Origin: Catellatospora bangladeshensis
GTDB taxonomy: Bacteria; Actinomycetota; Actinomycetes; Mycobacteriales; Micromonosporaceae
Direction: 5' to 3'
NCBI RefSeq assembly: GCF_016862575.1
Contig: NZ_BONF01000040.1
Location: 1-64,000, forward strand
Length of the DNA stretch: 64,000 nucleotides
Part shown: piece after piece, positions 1-8,027 of the stretch
Layout: each line of letters starts with the position of its first letter
Position numbering within the stretch: position 1 is the stretch's first letter
Translations under genes and position numbers: made by a program
Notes under the pieces: model-generated
Databases searched by the model: none
Told to the model about the DNA's origin: nothing
What the model saw: the letters and a program-made list of their open reading frames with translations, nothing else

Positions 1-35
1 TGCGCCGCCGACGGGGCGGGCTTGGTGTTGGCCAA

Positions 36-96
36 GATCGGTGGTTCGTGTCAGAACCTGCGGTCAGAGCCCAGGTTGTGACACGAGACAGCGATC
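36..96. repeat. 61-bp dispersed palindrome, copy 1 of 5
   Basis: Imperfect palindrome beginning GATCGG and ending GCGATC. The outer arms TCGTGTCA and TGACACGA are continued by inner arms AACCTG and CAGGTT around a short loop. The same layout recurs at 16039-16100, 29625-29685, 29719-29779 and 47594-47654. It lies downstream of the minus-strand gene that ends at 254, so a terminator-like or REP-like role is likely. Confidence 0.8.
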
Positions 97-220
97 ATCG
101 ACCAGTCCGGCTGCTCCGGCCCGGACAACCCGCCTGCCGCACCGGCCCCACCAGGGTCGGACGCCCGGCCTGCCGCACCGGCTGGACCGGGGCCGGACGC
201 CCGGCCTGCCGCACCGGCGA

Positions 221-275
221 CGTTAAGAAGGTGCCCTTCCTCTACGCATAGCGTTAAGAAGGTGCCCTTCCTTTT
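221..275. repeat. GTTAAGAAGG element, copy 1 of 3
   Basis: Two copies of a GTTAAGAAGGTGCCCTTCCT unit flank the spacer CTACGCATAGC. The same spacer appears in reverse complement at 15941-15992. It sits just past the stop of the FAD oxidoreductase gene that ends at 254. Each unit contains a GAAGG/CCTTC mini-hairpin, so the whole could act as a terminator. Confidence 0.75.
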
Positions 276-1567
276 GTCAGGCGGTCGAGGGTGGCTACGG
301 CGTGGAGGGCGGTGTTGATGCCCAGCCAGCGGAGGGGTTCGGGCTCCCAGCGGGGGGAGCGGTGGTTGACCCAGGGGAGGACGGTCAGCGGGGTCTCGTG
401 GCCGGTGATGAGGTCGGCGAGGGTGCGGCCGGCCAGGTTGCTGGCGGCGACGCCGTCGCCGACGTAGCCGCCGGCCCAGGCCAGGCCGGTGGCGCGGTCG
501 AGGCCGGCGGACGGGTGCCAGTCGCGGGCGATGCCGAGCGGGCCGCCCCAGGCGTGGGTGAGCCGCGCGCCGTCCAGGGCCGGAAACAGGCTGGTCAGGG
601 TGTTCCGCAGGGCCAGGTGCACGGCCGGGACGCTGTCGTAGGACGGGCGGACCGCCGAGCCGAAGTGGTACGGGGCGCCGCGCCCGCCGAAGGCGAGCCG
701 GTCGTCGGCGGTGCGCTGGCCGTAGATCACCAGCCGCCGGTGGTCGGTGAAAGTTTCGCGGCGGTCGAGCCCGGCCTCGTCCCAGAATGCCTTCGGCAGC
801 GGCTCGGTCGCGATCATGAGGGAGTACACCGGCACCACGTCGCGCCGGTGACCGGGCAGGTCGGGCGTGTACCCCTCGGTGGCCCGGACCACGTACGGGG
901 CCCGCACGGTGCCGTACGTGGTGCGCACGCGCCCCGGCGCCAGCTCCAGCGCCCGGGTCCCCTCGTAGATCACCGTGCCCTGCCGCTCGACGGTCGCGGC
1001 CAGCCCGCGGGCCAGGCGCAGCGGGTGCACCGCCGCGCAGTGCTCGGACCAGGTCGCGCCGTACACCGACGTCGCGCCGCAGCGGTCCAGCGCCTCGGCG
1101 CGGCCGAGCAGGTGCAGGTCGAAGCCGTAGGACGCGGCCAGCGCCGCCTCCGCCCGCGCCGCGCGCCACTGCGCCGCGCTGCGGGCCAGGTCCAGCGTGC
1201 CGCCCTTGGCCCAGTCGCAGTCGATGCCCTCGGCGGCCGCGACCGCGCCCACCTCGTCCACCGTGTCGATCATCGCCTGCTGGAACGCGATCGCGGCCGC
1301 CCGGCCGTGCATCCGCTCCAGCTTCGGCAGCGGGGTGGGCAGCAGCCCGGAGCACCAGCCGCCGTTGCGCCCGGACGCGCCGAACCCGGCGTGCGCGGCC
1401 TCGACGATCGCGATCCGCAGGCCCGGGTCGGCCCGGCGCAGGTAGTACGCCGTCCACAGGCCCGTGTAGCCCGCGCCCACGATCGCCACGTCGGCGTCCA
1501 CGTCGCCGGGCAGGGGCGGGCGGGGCGCGCCGGCCCCGCCCGCGGTGTCGGACCAGAGGCTGGTCAC
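254..1567 (-). CDS. FAD-dependent amine oxidoreductase (DAO family, PuuB-like)
   Basis: The 437-residue protein has a Rossmann FAD-binding motif near the N terminus (VAIVGAGYTGLWTAYYL), then FGASGRNGGWCSG, typical of the DAO family that includes gamma-glutamylputrescine oxidase and glycine oxidase. A C-terminal GYVGDGVAASNLAGR segment closes the FAD site. The GTG start at 1567 overlaps the stop of the upstream aminotransferase by four bases (GTGA), so the two are translationally coupled. Beside a polyamine transporter and an aldehyde dehydrogenase, it probably oxidises a (glutamyl)putrescine-type amine to an aldehyde. The exact substrate is inferred from context. Cytoplasmic. Confidence 0.85.
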   Translation of the reverse strand: MTSLWSDTAGGAGAPRPPLPGDVDADVAIVGAGYTGLWTAYYLRRADPGLRIAIVEAAHAGFGASGRNGGWCSGLLPTPLPKLERMHGRAAAIAFQQAMIDTVDEVGAVAAAEGIDCDWAKGGTLDLARSAAQWRAARAEAALAASYGFDLHLLGRAEALDRCGATSVYGATWSEHCAAVHPLRLARGLAATVERQGTVIYEGTRALELAPGRVRTTYGTVRAPYVVRATEGYTPDLPGHRRDVVPVYSLMIATEPLPKAFWDEAGLDRRETFTDHRRLVIYGQRTADDRLAFGGRGAPYHFGSAVRPSYDSVPAVHLALRNTLTSLFPALDGARLTHAWGGPLGIARDWHPSAGLDRATGLAWAGGYVGDGVAASNLAGRTLADLITGHETPLTVLPWVNHRSPRWEPEPLRWLGINTALHAVATLDRLTKGRAPS

Positions 1568-2910
1568 AGCAGCGTCGCGGCCCGGGTGAGCACGTCGCGC
1601 AGGATCTGCTCCATCTCGTCGAACTGCTGCTGGGTGCAGGTCAGCGCGGGGGAGAGCTGGATGACCGGGTCGCCCCGGTCGTCGGCGCGGCAGTAGAGGC
1701 CCGCCTCGAACAGCGCACCGGACAGGAAGCCGCGGATCAGCTTCTCCGACTCCTCGGCGTTGAACGTCTCCCGGGTCGCCTTGTCCTTGACCAGCTCGAT
1801 GCCGTAGAAGAAGCCCTCGCCCCGCACGTCGCCGACGATCGGCAGGTCGTACAGCTTCTCCAGGGTGGCCCGGAACGCGGGCGCGTTGGCGCGTACGTGG
1901 CCGGTCAGGTCCTCGCGTTCGAAGATGTCCAGGTTGGCCAGGCCGACCGCGCAGCTGACCGGGTGGCCGCCGAAGGTGATGCCGTGGGCGAACATCTGCC
2001 CGTCGGCCAGGAACGGCTCGATCAGCCGCTCGCTCGCGATCATCGCGCCGAGCGGCGAGTATCCCGAGGTCATGCCCTTGGCGGTGGTGATGATGTCGGG
2101 CTGGTAGCCGTAGTACTGGGCGCCGAAGTACTCGCCGAGCCGGCCCCAGGAGCAGATGACCTCGTCGGACACCAGCAGCACGCCGTAGCGGTCGCAGATC
2201 TCGCGTACCCGCTGGAAGTAGCCGGGCGGCGCGGGGAAGCAGCCGCCCGCGTTCTGCACCGGCTCCAGGAAGACCGCGGCGACCGTCTCCGGCCCCTCGC
2301 GCTCGATGGCGCGGGCGATCTCGTCGGCCGCCCACACGCCGAACGCCTCGTAGTCGTCGCCGTGCTCGGGGGCGCGGTAGAAGTTCGTGTTCGGCGCTTT
2401 GATGCCGCCGGGCACCAGCGGCTCGAACTCGGCCCGGAACGCGGGCACGCCCGTGATCGACAGGGCGCCCAGCGAGGTGCCGTGGTAGGCCAGGTAGCGG
2501 CTGACCACCTTGTGCCGCAGCGGCTGGCCGATCTTCTTGAAGTAGGAGCGGGCCAGCTTCCAGGCGCTCTCGACCGCCTCGGAGCCGCCGGTGGTGAAGA
2601 AGACCCGGTTGAGGTCGCCGGGGGTCAGGCCCGCGATCCGGTCCGCCAGCTCGACCGCCTTCGGGTGGGCGTACGACCACAGCGGGAAGTACGCCAGCTC
2701 GTGCGCCTGCTTGGCGGCGGCCTCGGCGAGCTCAGAGCGGCCGTGCCCGGCGTTGACGGTGAACAGGCCGGCGAGGCCGTCGAGGTAGCGCCGACCCTTG
2801 CTGTCCCAGACGTACGCGCCCTCACCTCGCACGATCGTCGGCACGTCGCCGTCGCGGTAGGCGGCCATGCGGGTGAAGTGCATCCAGAGGTGGTCGGTTT
2901 CCTTGCCCAT
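1564..2910 (-). CDS. PLP-dependent class III aminotransferase, putative polyamine:pyruvate type
   Basis: The 448-residue length is usual for the SpuC-like omega-aminotransferases. The PLP lysine is K278 in TTAKGMTSG, the pyridine-nitrogen aspartate is D249 in LLVSDEVICSWGR, and GGS at 108-110 fits the phosphate pocket. It is expected to move the terminal amine of putrescine or a related diamine to a keto acid, giving an aminoaldehyde. It is first in a two-gene minus-strand operon with the FAD oxidoreductase. The divergent region at 2911-3165 separates it from a polyamine-binding protein gene. The substrate is inferred from context; beta-alanine or another omega-amine remains possible. Confidence 0.85.
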   Translation of the reverse strand: MGKETDHLWMHFTRMAAYRDGDVPTIVRGEGAYVWDSKGRRYLDGLAGLFTVNAGHGRSELAEAAAKQAHELAYFPLWSYAHPKAVELADRIAGLTPGDLNRVFFTTGGSEAVESAWKLARSYFKKIGQPLRHKVVSRYLAYHGTSLGALSITGVPAFRAEFEPLVPGGIKAPNTNFYRAPEHGDDYEAFGVWAADEIARAIEREGPETVAAVFLEPVQNAGGCFPAPPGYFQRVREICDRYGVLLVSDEVICSWGRLGEYFGAQYYGYQPDIITTAKGMTSGYSPLGAMIASERLIEPFLADGQMFAHGITFGGHPVSCAVGLANLDIFEREDLTGHVRANAPAFRATLEKLYDLPIVGDVRGEGFFYGIELVKDKATRETFNAEESEKLIRGFLSGALFEAGLYCRADDRGDPVIQLSPALTCTQQQFDEMEQILRDVLTRAATLL

Positions 2911-2944
2911 CGTGAGGCCTCACTCATCCGTACGTTGCGGCAGT

Positions 2945-3029
2945 GCCTACGGTTATCGCATACGTCTTCGAGATACGGCAACCCTCTCCGTAGTATTTTC
3001 GCACATGACCTACGGATTTCGTGGTCATG
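2945..3029. promoter_or_regulatory. Divergent control region with CTACGG repeats and CATGACC inverted repeat
   Basis: Between the aminotransferase and binding-protein genes, CCTACGGTTATCG (from 2946) and CCTACGGATTTCG (3009-3021) lie in the same orientation. CCGTAGTATTTTCG, near 2988-3002, starts with the motif inverted. CATGACC at 3004-3010 pairs with GGTCATG at 3023-3029 across 12 bases. This AT-richer stretch is a good candidate for the divergent promoters and the operator of the nearby Lrp/AsnC regulator. Confidence 0.5.
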
Positions 3030-3165
3030 TCGGTGAGGTTCGCGCCCGTCCGCGCCCGGCGGGCGGTTTGTGAGCCGTCCCACCGGACCGGGCACGGCGC
3101 GGGGTGGTTTGGGCACAATTGCGGGTCGCCCACCTGCGGGGCATCGCCGCCCCGCCCGCCGAGAG

Positions 3166-4410
3166 GTGCCTCGATTGCGTGCTCGTTCCCTGTCGACCCC
3201 GGCCCGTGCCCTGCTCGCCGCCGCCCAGGCCACGCCGTCGCGGCGCCGCCTGCTCAAGGGCGCCCTGGCCGGCGGCGCGATCGCCGCGACCGGCGCGGCG
3301 ATGGCCGCCTGCGGCACCCGCGGCGTGCCCGGCACCGTCGCCACCAGCGCCGCCGCCTGCGTCACCCCGGACGTGTCCGCCACCGAGCGCACGGTGGCGT
3401 TCTCCAACTGGACGCAGTACCTCGACGTCGACGAGAACGACTCCTCGCGCCACCCCACGCTGGCCGCGTTCCAGGCGAAGACCGGGCTGAAGGTGTCGTA
3501 TACCGAGGACATCAACGACAACAACGAGTTCTTCGGCAAGATCCGCACGCAGCTCGCCGGCTGCCAGACCATCGACCGCGACATCGTGGTGTTCTCCGAC
3601 TGGATGGTCAACAAGTTCCTGCGGCACGGGTTCGCGCAGCCGCTCGACGCGGCGAAGATGGGCAACTACCACCGCAACCTGCTGCCCTCGCTGAAGGCGC
3701 GGCCGTACGACACCGAGCTGCGCTACGCGGTCCCGTGGCAGTCCGGCCTGACCGGGATCGCGGTCAACACCCGGGTGGCCAAGGAGGTGCGCAGCATGGA
3801 CGAGCTGCTCACCCGCCCGGACCTCAAGGGCCGGGTGACCGTGCCGATGGAGATGCCCGACACCATGGGCCTGCTCATCGCCTCGCTCGGCAAGAACCCG
3901 GCGGACTTCACGCCCGAGGACTTCGACGCGGCGCTGGAGAAGCTGCGCAAGGCCGTCGAGTCCGGCCAGATCCGCCGCTTCACCGGCAACGAGTACGTGC
4001 AGGACCTGGCCAAGGGCGACGTCGCGGCGGCGGTGGCCTGGTCCGGCGACGCGATCCAGCTCGGCTTCAACGACGAGAAGATCAAGTTCGTCACGCCGGA
4101 GGAGGGCCTGCTGATCTGGTCGGACGCGGCGGTGATCCCGGTGACCGCGAAGCACGCCGGCAACGCCATGACGCTGCTGGACCACTACTACGACCCGAAG
4201 GTCGCCGCGGAGCTGGCCGCCTGGGTCAACTACGTGTGCCCGGTGGCCGGCGCCCAGGAGGAGATGGTCAAGATCGACCCGGAGCTGGCCGAGAGCAAGC
4301 TGATCTTCCCGGACGCGGCGATGCTGGCGAACGTGAAGGCATTCGCCCCGCTCAGCGAGTCCGAGGAGCGCGAGTACCAGGCGAAGTTCTCCGCCGTCAT
4401 GGGCGTCTGA
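3166..4410 (+). CDS. Polyamine ABC transporter solute-binding lipoprotein (PotD/PotF-like), first copy
   Basis: The 414-residue protein has a twin-arginine-type leader (SRRRLLKGALAGG), a hydrophobic stretch, then the lipobox AAMAACG; the mature part therefore starts at that Cys and is anchored outside the membrane. The body resembles the spermidine/putrescine-binding family (VAFSNWTQYLDVDEN, SGLTGIAVNTRVAKEVRSMDELL). The GTG at 3166 was chosen because its MPRL... opening lines up with the paralogue at 6786; GTG at 3070 and TTG at 3175 are alternatives. It is transcribed alone, apart from the permease genes, and ends at a strong hairpin. It is closely similar throughout to the second copy. Confidence 0.85.
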   Translation: MPRLRARSLSTPARALLAAAQATPSRRRLLKGALAGGAIAATGAAMAACGTRGVPGTVATSAAACVTPDVSATERTVAFSNWTQYLDVDENDSSRHPTLAAFQAKTGLKVSYTEDINDNNEFFGKIRTQLAGCQTIDRDIVVFSDWMVNKFLRHGFAQPLDAAKMGNYHRNLLPSLKARPYDTELRYAVPWQSGLTGIAVNTRVAKEVRSMDELLTRPDLKGRVTVPMEMPDTMGLLIASLGKNPADFTPEDFDAALEKLRKAVESGQIRRFTGNEYVQDLAKGDVAAAVAWSGDAIQLGFNDEKIKFVTPEEGLLIWSDAAVIPVTAKHAGNAMTLLDHYYDPKVAAELAAWVNYVCPVAGAQEEMVKIDPELAESKLIFPDAAMLANVKAFAPLSESEEREYQAKFSAVMGV

Positions 4411-4421
4411 ACCACCTGATG

Positions 4422-4468
4422 GGCAAAGCTCCCGTCGTGCTGCCGGACAGCATGGCGGGAGCTTCGCC
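4422..4468. terminator. Bidirectional terminator hairpin
   Basis: Arms 4422-4434 and 4456-4468 (AAGCTCCCG/CGGGAGCTT core) enclose a second stem TGCTG/CAGCA. It lies between the convergent binding-protein and Lrp genes. Its sequence is very close to the terminator at 27315-27360. Confidence 0.8.
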
Positions 4469-4477
4469 GTGCGGGGG

Positions 4478-4996
4478 CTAGGCGGTGCCCCAGGAGTACG
4501 TCTGCTTGCGGAGCTTGAGGTAGACGAAGACCTCGGCGGCCACGACGCCGTCCACGGCGCGCACCTCGTGCAGGATCTCCAGCAGGTGGTCGTCGTTGCG
4601 GCAGACCACCTCGCATAGCAGGTCGTACGAGCCCGCGGTGATCACGACGTAGTCGACCTCGCCGATCGCGGTGATCCGGTCGGCGATGCCCTCCAGGTCA
4701 CCCGTGGTCCGGACGCCGATCATGGCCTGCCGGCCGAGGCCGAGCTGGAGCGGGTCGGTGACCGCCACGATCTGCATGACGCCCGCGTCGATGAGCCGCT
4801 GTACGCGCTGGCGTACCGCCGCCTCGCTGAGGCCGACCGCCCGGCCGATGGTCGCGTACGGCCGTCTGCCGTCTTCCTGCAGTTGCTCGATGATCTGCTT
4901 GGCGATGTCGTCGAGCAGCGCGTGGTTGGCATGGTTCAGTTGAGGGTGACGGCGGATGACGGCGCGCGGCACGGCCGGTTCGGCGGGCGTCGGCAA
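4478..4996 (-). CDS. Lrp/AsnC-family transcriptional regulator
   Basis: The 172-residue protein has an N-terminal winged HTH (LLDDIAKQIIEQLQEDGRR then IGRAVGLSEAAVRQRVQRL) and a C-terminal RAM domain (YVVITAGSYDLLCEVVC). RAM domains bind amino acids or similar small molecules and drive oligomerisation. The start at 4996 is a TTG, chosen because a perfect AGGAGG lies five bases upstream; an ATG at 5059 would add 21 residues but has no ribosome site. Placed inside the polyamine cluster and divergent from the aldehyde dehydrogenase, it is the likely local regulator. Its ligand is unknown. Confidence 0.9.
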   Translation of the reverse strand: MPTPAEPAVPRAVIRRHPQLNHANHALLDDIAKQIIEQLQEDGRRPYATIGRAVGLSEAAVRQRVQRLIDAGVMQIVAVTDPLQLGLGRQAMIGVRTTGDLEGIADRITAIGEVDYVVITAGSYDLLCEVVCRNDDHLLEILHEVRAVDGVVAAEVFVYLKLRKQTYSWGTA

Positions 4997-5114
4997 TGAG
5001 GCCTCCTGAGGCGTGTCAGATAGGGGGATCGACCAGGGGTGGGGATCCGACCCGGGCATCGTATCGCTACGTGGCAGACGATTCCGACACTTGGCGGACG
5101 TTCGCGTAACGGAA

Positions 5115-5219
5115 ACGTCATGTGCACGCGACATGGGATGTCGGAATTCGTAGCCGCCCCCCGTATTCGCCACGGAATCCCTTGTCATGTGGCGCAGGTC
5201 ATGTCAGGATCGTCGCGCC
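5115..5219. promoter_or_regulatory. Divergent control region with GTCATGT boxes
   Basis: Between the Lrp-type gene and the aldehyde dehydrogenase, GTCATGT occurs three times (near 5117, 5182 and 5198) and ACATG once inverted, giving CATGT-N7-ACATG close to 5119-5135. The same GGTCATGTC string occurs at 3023-3031 upstream of the first binding protein. This suits a shared operator for the Lrp/AsnC regulator. Confidence 0.5.
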
Positions 5220-5252
5220 GCAGGTTGTCAACCAGCCGACAAAGGGGGCGAT

Positions 5253-6737
5253 ATGGCAGGCTTCTCGCCGAACGTCATCGGTGACCGTCTGGCCGACGGA
5301 AGCTCGGGTGAGCCGTTCGCCGTGGTCAACCCCGCCGACGGTAGCACCGTCGCCGAGTATGTACTCGCTGGTCAGGAAGACGTCGATGCCGCGGTGGCCG
5401 CGGCCCGCGCCGCGTTCGGCGGCTGGTCGGGCGCGACTCCGGGGGAGCGCTCCGGCGCGCTGCACCGCCTCGCCGGGATCCTCGCCGACCGCGCCGCGGA
5501 TTTCGTGGCGGCCGAGGTGTCGCAGACCGGCAAGCCGGTGCGGCTCGCGGCGGAGTTCGACGTGCCCGGCACCGTCGACAACACCGCCTTCTTCGCCGGT
5601 GCGGCACGTGATCTGGCGGGCAAGGCCGCGGGGGAGTACTCGGCCGACCACACCAGCTACGTGCGCCGCGAGGCGATCGGCGTGGTGGGCTCGATCTCGC
5701 CGTGGAACTACCCGCTGCAGATGGCCGCCTGGAAGATCCTGCCCGCGATCGCCGCGGGCAACACCATCGTGCTCAAGCCCGCCGAGCTGACCCCGCTGAC
5801 CAGCGTGATGTTCGCGCAGGCGTGCCTGGACGCGGGCATCCCGCCGGGCGTGGTCAACGTGGTCACCGGCCGCGGCGCCGTGGCGGGCGCGGCCCTGGTC
5901 GGCCATCCCGAGGTGGACATGGTCAGCTTCACCGGCTCGACCGCGGTGGGCCGCCAGGTCGGCGCGACCGCCGCGGGCGCCGTGAAGCGGATCCACCTGG
6001 AGCTGGGCGGCAAGGCCCCGTTCCTGGTCTTCGACGACGCCGACGTGGAGGCCGCCGCGCAGGGCGCGGTCGCCGGATCGCTGATCAACAGCGGGCAGGA
6101 CTGCACCGCGGCCACCCGCGCCTACGTGCAGCGCCCGCTCTACGACCGCTTCGTCGCGCGGGTCGCCGAGCTGTTCGAGGGGGTACGCCCCGGCGACCCG
6201 CTCGACCCGGCGACCGACATCGGCCCGCTGATCAGCGTCGCCCAGCGCGACCGGGTGGCGGGGTTCGTGGACCGGGCCCGCGCCGCGGGTGCCAAGATCG
6301 TGACCGGCGGGCGGGTGCCCGAGGGCCTCGGGCACGGTGCGTTCTACGCGCCGACCCTGGTCGTGGACGCCGCCCAGGACAGCGAGATCGTGCGGCAGGA
6401 GGTATTCGGCCCGGTGCTGGTCGTGCTGCCGTTCGACGCCGACGACGAGGGTGTGGCCCTGGCCAACGACACGCCGTACGGCCTGGCGGCGAGCGTGTGG
6501 ACGCGCGACGTGCACCGCTCCCTGCGGGGCACGCGCGAGCTGCGCGCCGGGTGCGTGTGGGTCAACGACCACATCCCGATCATCAGCGAGATGCCGCACG
6601 GGGGTTACCGTCGCTCCGGCTTCGGCAAGGACATGTCCACGTACTCCTTCGAGGAGTACACCCAGCTCAAACACGTCATGTACGACCGTACGGCGGTGGC
6701 CGCCAAACCGTGGCACCGCACCGTCTTCAGCCAGTGA
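5253..6737 (+). CDS. NAD(P)-dependent aldehyde dehydrogenase (gamma-aminobutyraldehyde dehydrogenase-like)
   Basis: The 494-residue protein shows the full ALDH fold. It has the cofactor-site SPWNYPLQMAAWKILPA, the general-base Glu in HLELGGKAPF, the catalytic Cys in NSGQDCTAATRAY, and EVFGPVL near the C terminus. The family oxidises aminoaldehydes released from putrescine to GABA-type acids. The ATG at 5253 follows AAAGGGGG. Forty-eight bases separate it from the second binding protein, so it may lead the ald-SBP-potABC operon. Closely similar to the protein at 17402-18841, so the two may differ in substrate or induction. Confidence 0.88.
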   Translation: MAGFSPNVIGDRLADGSSGEPFAVVNPADGSTVAEYVLAGQEDVDAAVAAARAAFGGWSGATPGERSGALHRLAGILADRAADFVAAEVSQTGKPVRLAAEFDVPGTVDNTAFFAGAARDLAGKAAGEYSADHTSYVRREAIGVVGSISPWNYPLQMAAWKILPAIAAGNTIVLKPAELTPLTSVMFAQACLDAGIPPGVVNVVTGRGAVAGAALVGHPEVDMVSFTGSTAVGRQVGATAAGAVKRIHLELGGKAPFLVFDDADVEAAAQGAVAGSLINSGQDCTAATRAYVQRPLYDRFVARVAELFEGVRPGDPLDPATDIGPLISVAQRDRVAGFVDRARAAGAKIVTGGRVPEGLGHGAFYAPTLVVDAAQDSEIVRQEVFGPVLVVLPFDADDEGVALANDTPYGLAASVWTRDVHRSLRGTRELRAGCVWVNDHIPIISEMPHGGYRRSGFGKDMSTYSFEEYTQLKHVMYDRTAVAAKPWHRTVFSQ

Positions 6738-6785
6738 GCAAGTGATACCGCGCCTGTAACCCCTCCAGCAGTGAAGGAACTTCCG

Positions 6786-8024
6786 ATGCCTCGTCGCATA
6801 CCACTCTCCCCGCAGGCCCAGGCCGTGCTGTCGGCGATGCCGTCCCGCCGCAACGTGCTGCGCGGATCCCTCGCCGCCGGCGCCTTCGCGGTGGCGGGCG
6901 GGGCGCTGGCCGCCTGCGGCACCAAGGGCACCAACGGCAACGCCACCGGTGCGCAGTCCGAGGGCCCGCGATGCACCACCCAGGACCTGTCGGCGACCGA
7001 GCGCAAGGTGCTCTTCTCCAACTGGCCGGAATACATCGACGAGGACGAGAAGAACGCGGAGATCCGGCCCACGCTGGTCGCGTTCAAGGCGAAGACCGGC
7101 ATCGACGTCGAGTACACGGCCGACATCAACGACAACAACGACTTCTACGGCAAGATCCGCCAGCAGCTCGCGGCCTGTCAGACGATCAACCGCGACATCG
7201 TGGTGTTCACCGACTGGATGGCGGCGACGTTCATCCGCAACGGCTTCGCCCAGAAGTTCAGCCCCGACAAGGTGGCCACGTTCGCCAAGAACCTGGCCCC
7301 GTCGCTGCGCGGCCGCCAGTTCGACCCCAACACCGAGTACGCCGCGCCGTGGCAGTCCGGCCTGACGGGCATCGGCGTGAACACCGGCGTGACCAAGGAG
7401 GTGCGTACGGTCGACGAGCTGCTGACCCGCCCGGACCTCAAGGGCAAGGTCACCTTCCTGACCGAGATGCACGACACCATGGGCTTCATGCTGCTGTCGA
7501 TCGGCAAGGACCCGGGCAACTTCACCGCCGCCGACTTCGACGCGGCGCTGGAGAAGCTGAAGGGCGGCGTCAGCTCCGGCCAGATCCGCCGCTTCACCGG
7601 CAACGACTACGTGCAGGACCTGGCCAAGGGCGACATCGCGGCGTGCATCGCGTGGTCCGGCGACGTGATCCAGCTCGGCTTCGACAACCCGAAGATCAAG
7701 CTGATCACGCCGGACGAGGGCATGATGCTCTGGTCCGACAACATGCTGATCCCGGTCACCGCGACGCACGCGAGCAACGCCCAGGCGCTGATCGACTACT
7801 ACTACGACCCGAAGGTCGCCGCCGAGCTGGCCGCGTACGTCAACTACGTGTGCCCGGTGGCCGGCGCGCAGGAGGCGATGAAGGACATCGACCCCGAGCT
7901 CGCCGAGAACCCGCTCATCTTCCCCGACGCCGCGATGCAGGCGAAGACCAAGATCTTCATGCCGCTGACCGAGGCGCAGGAGAAGGAGTACCAGGGCAAG
8001 TTCCAGGCAGCGATCGGGGCGTGA
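6786..8024 (+). CDS. Polyamine ABC transporter solute-binding lipoprotein (PotD/PotF-like), second copy
   Basis: The 412-residue protein has a twin-arginine-type leader (SRRNVLRGSLAAG) and lipobox GALAACG. Much of the body matches the 3166-4410 protein, including RRFTGN(D/E)YVQDLAKGD and VAAELAA-VNYVCPVAGAQE. GAAGGAAC lies before the ATG at 6786. It immediately precedes potA (three bases apart) and is therefore the binding protein dedicated to this permease. Binding of spermidine, putrescine or an acetylated form is inferred from the family. Confidence 0.88.
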   Translation: MPRRIPLSPQAQAVLSAMPSRRNVLRGSLAAGAFAVAGGALAACGTKGTNGNATGAQSEGPRCTTQDLSATERKVLFSNWPEYIDEDEKNAEIRPTLVAFKAKTGIDVEYTADINDNNDFYGKIRQQLAACQTINRDIVVFTDWMAATFIRNGFAQKFSPDKVATFAKNLAPSLRGRQFDPNTEYAAPWQSGLTGIGVNTGVTKEVRTVDELLTRPDLKGKVTFLTEMHDTMGFMLLSIGKDPGNFTAADFDAALEKLKGGVSSGQIRRFTGNDYVQDLAKGDIAACIAWSGDVIQLGFDNPKIKLITPDEGMMLWSDNMLIPVTATHASNAQALIDYYYDPKVAAELAAYVNYVCPVAGAQEAMKDIDPELAENPLIFPDAAMQAKTKIFMPLTEAQEKEYQGKFQAAIGA

Positions 8025-8027
8025 CAG

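Noticed and set aside
254-2680. One 808-residue protein joining the FAD oxidase and part of the aminotransferase region
   Set aside because: The upstream part is an out-of-frame reading of the aminotransferase gene. The oxidase starts at GTG 1567 with a normal four-base overlap.
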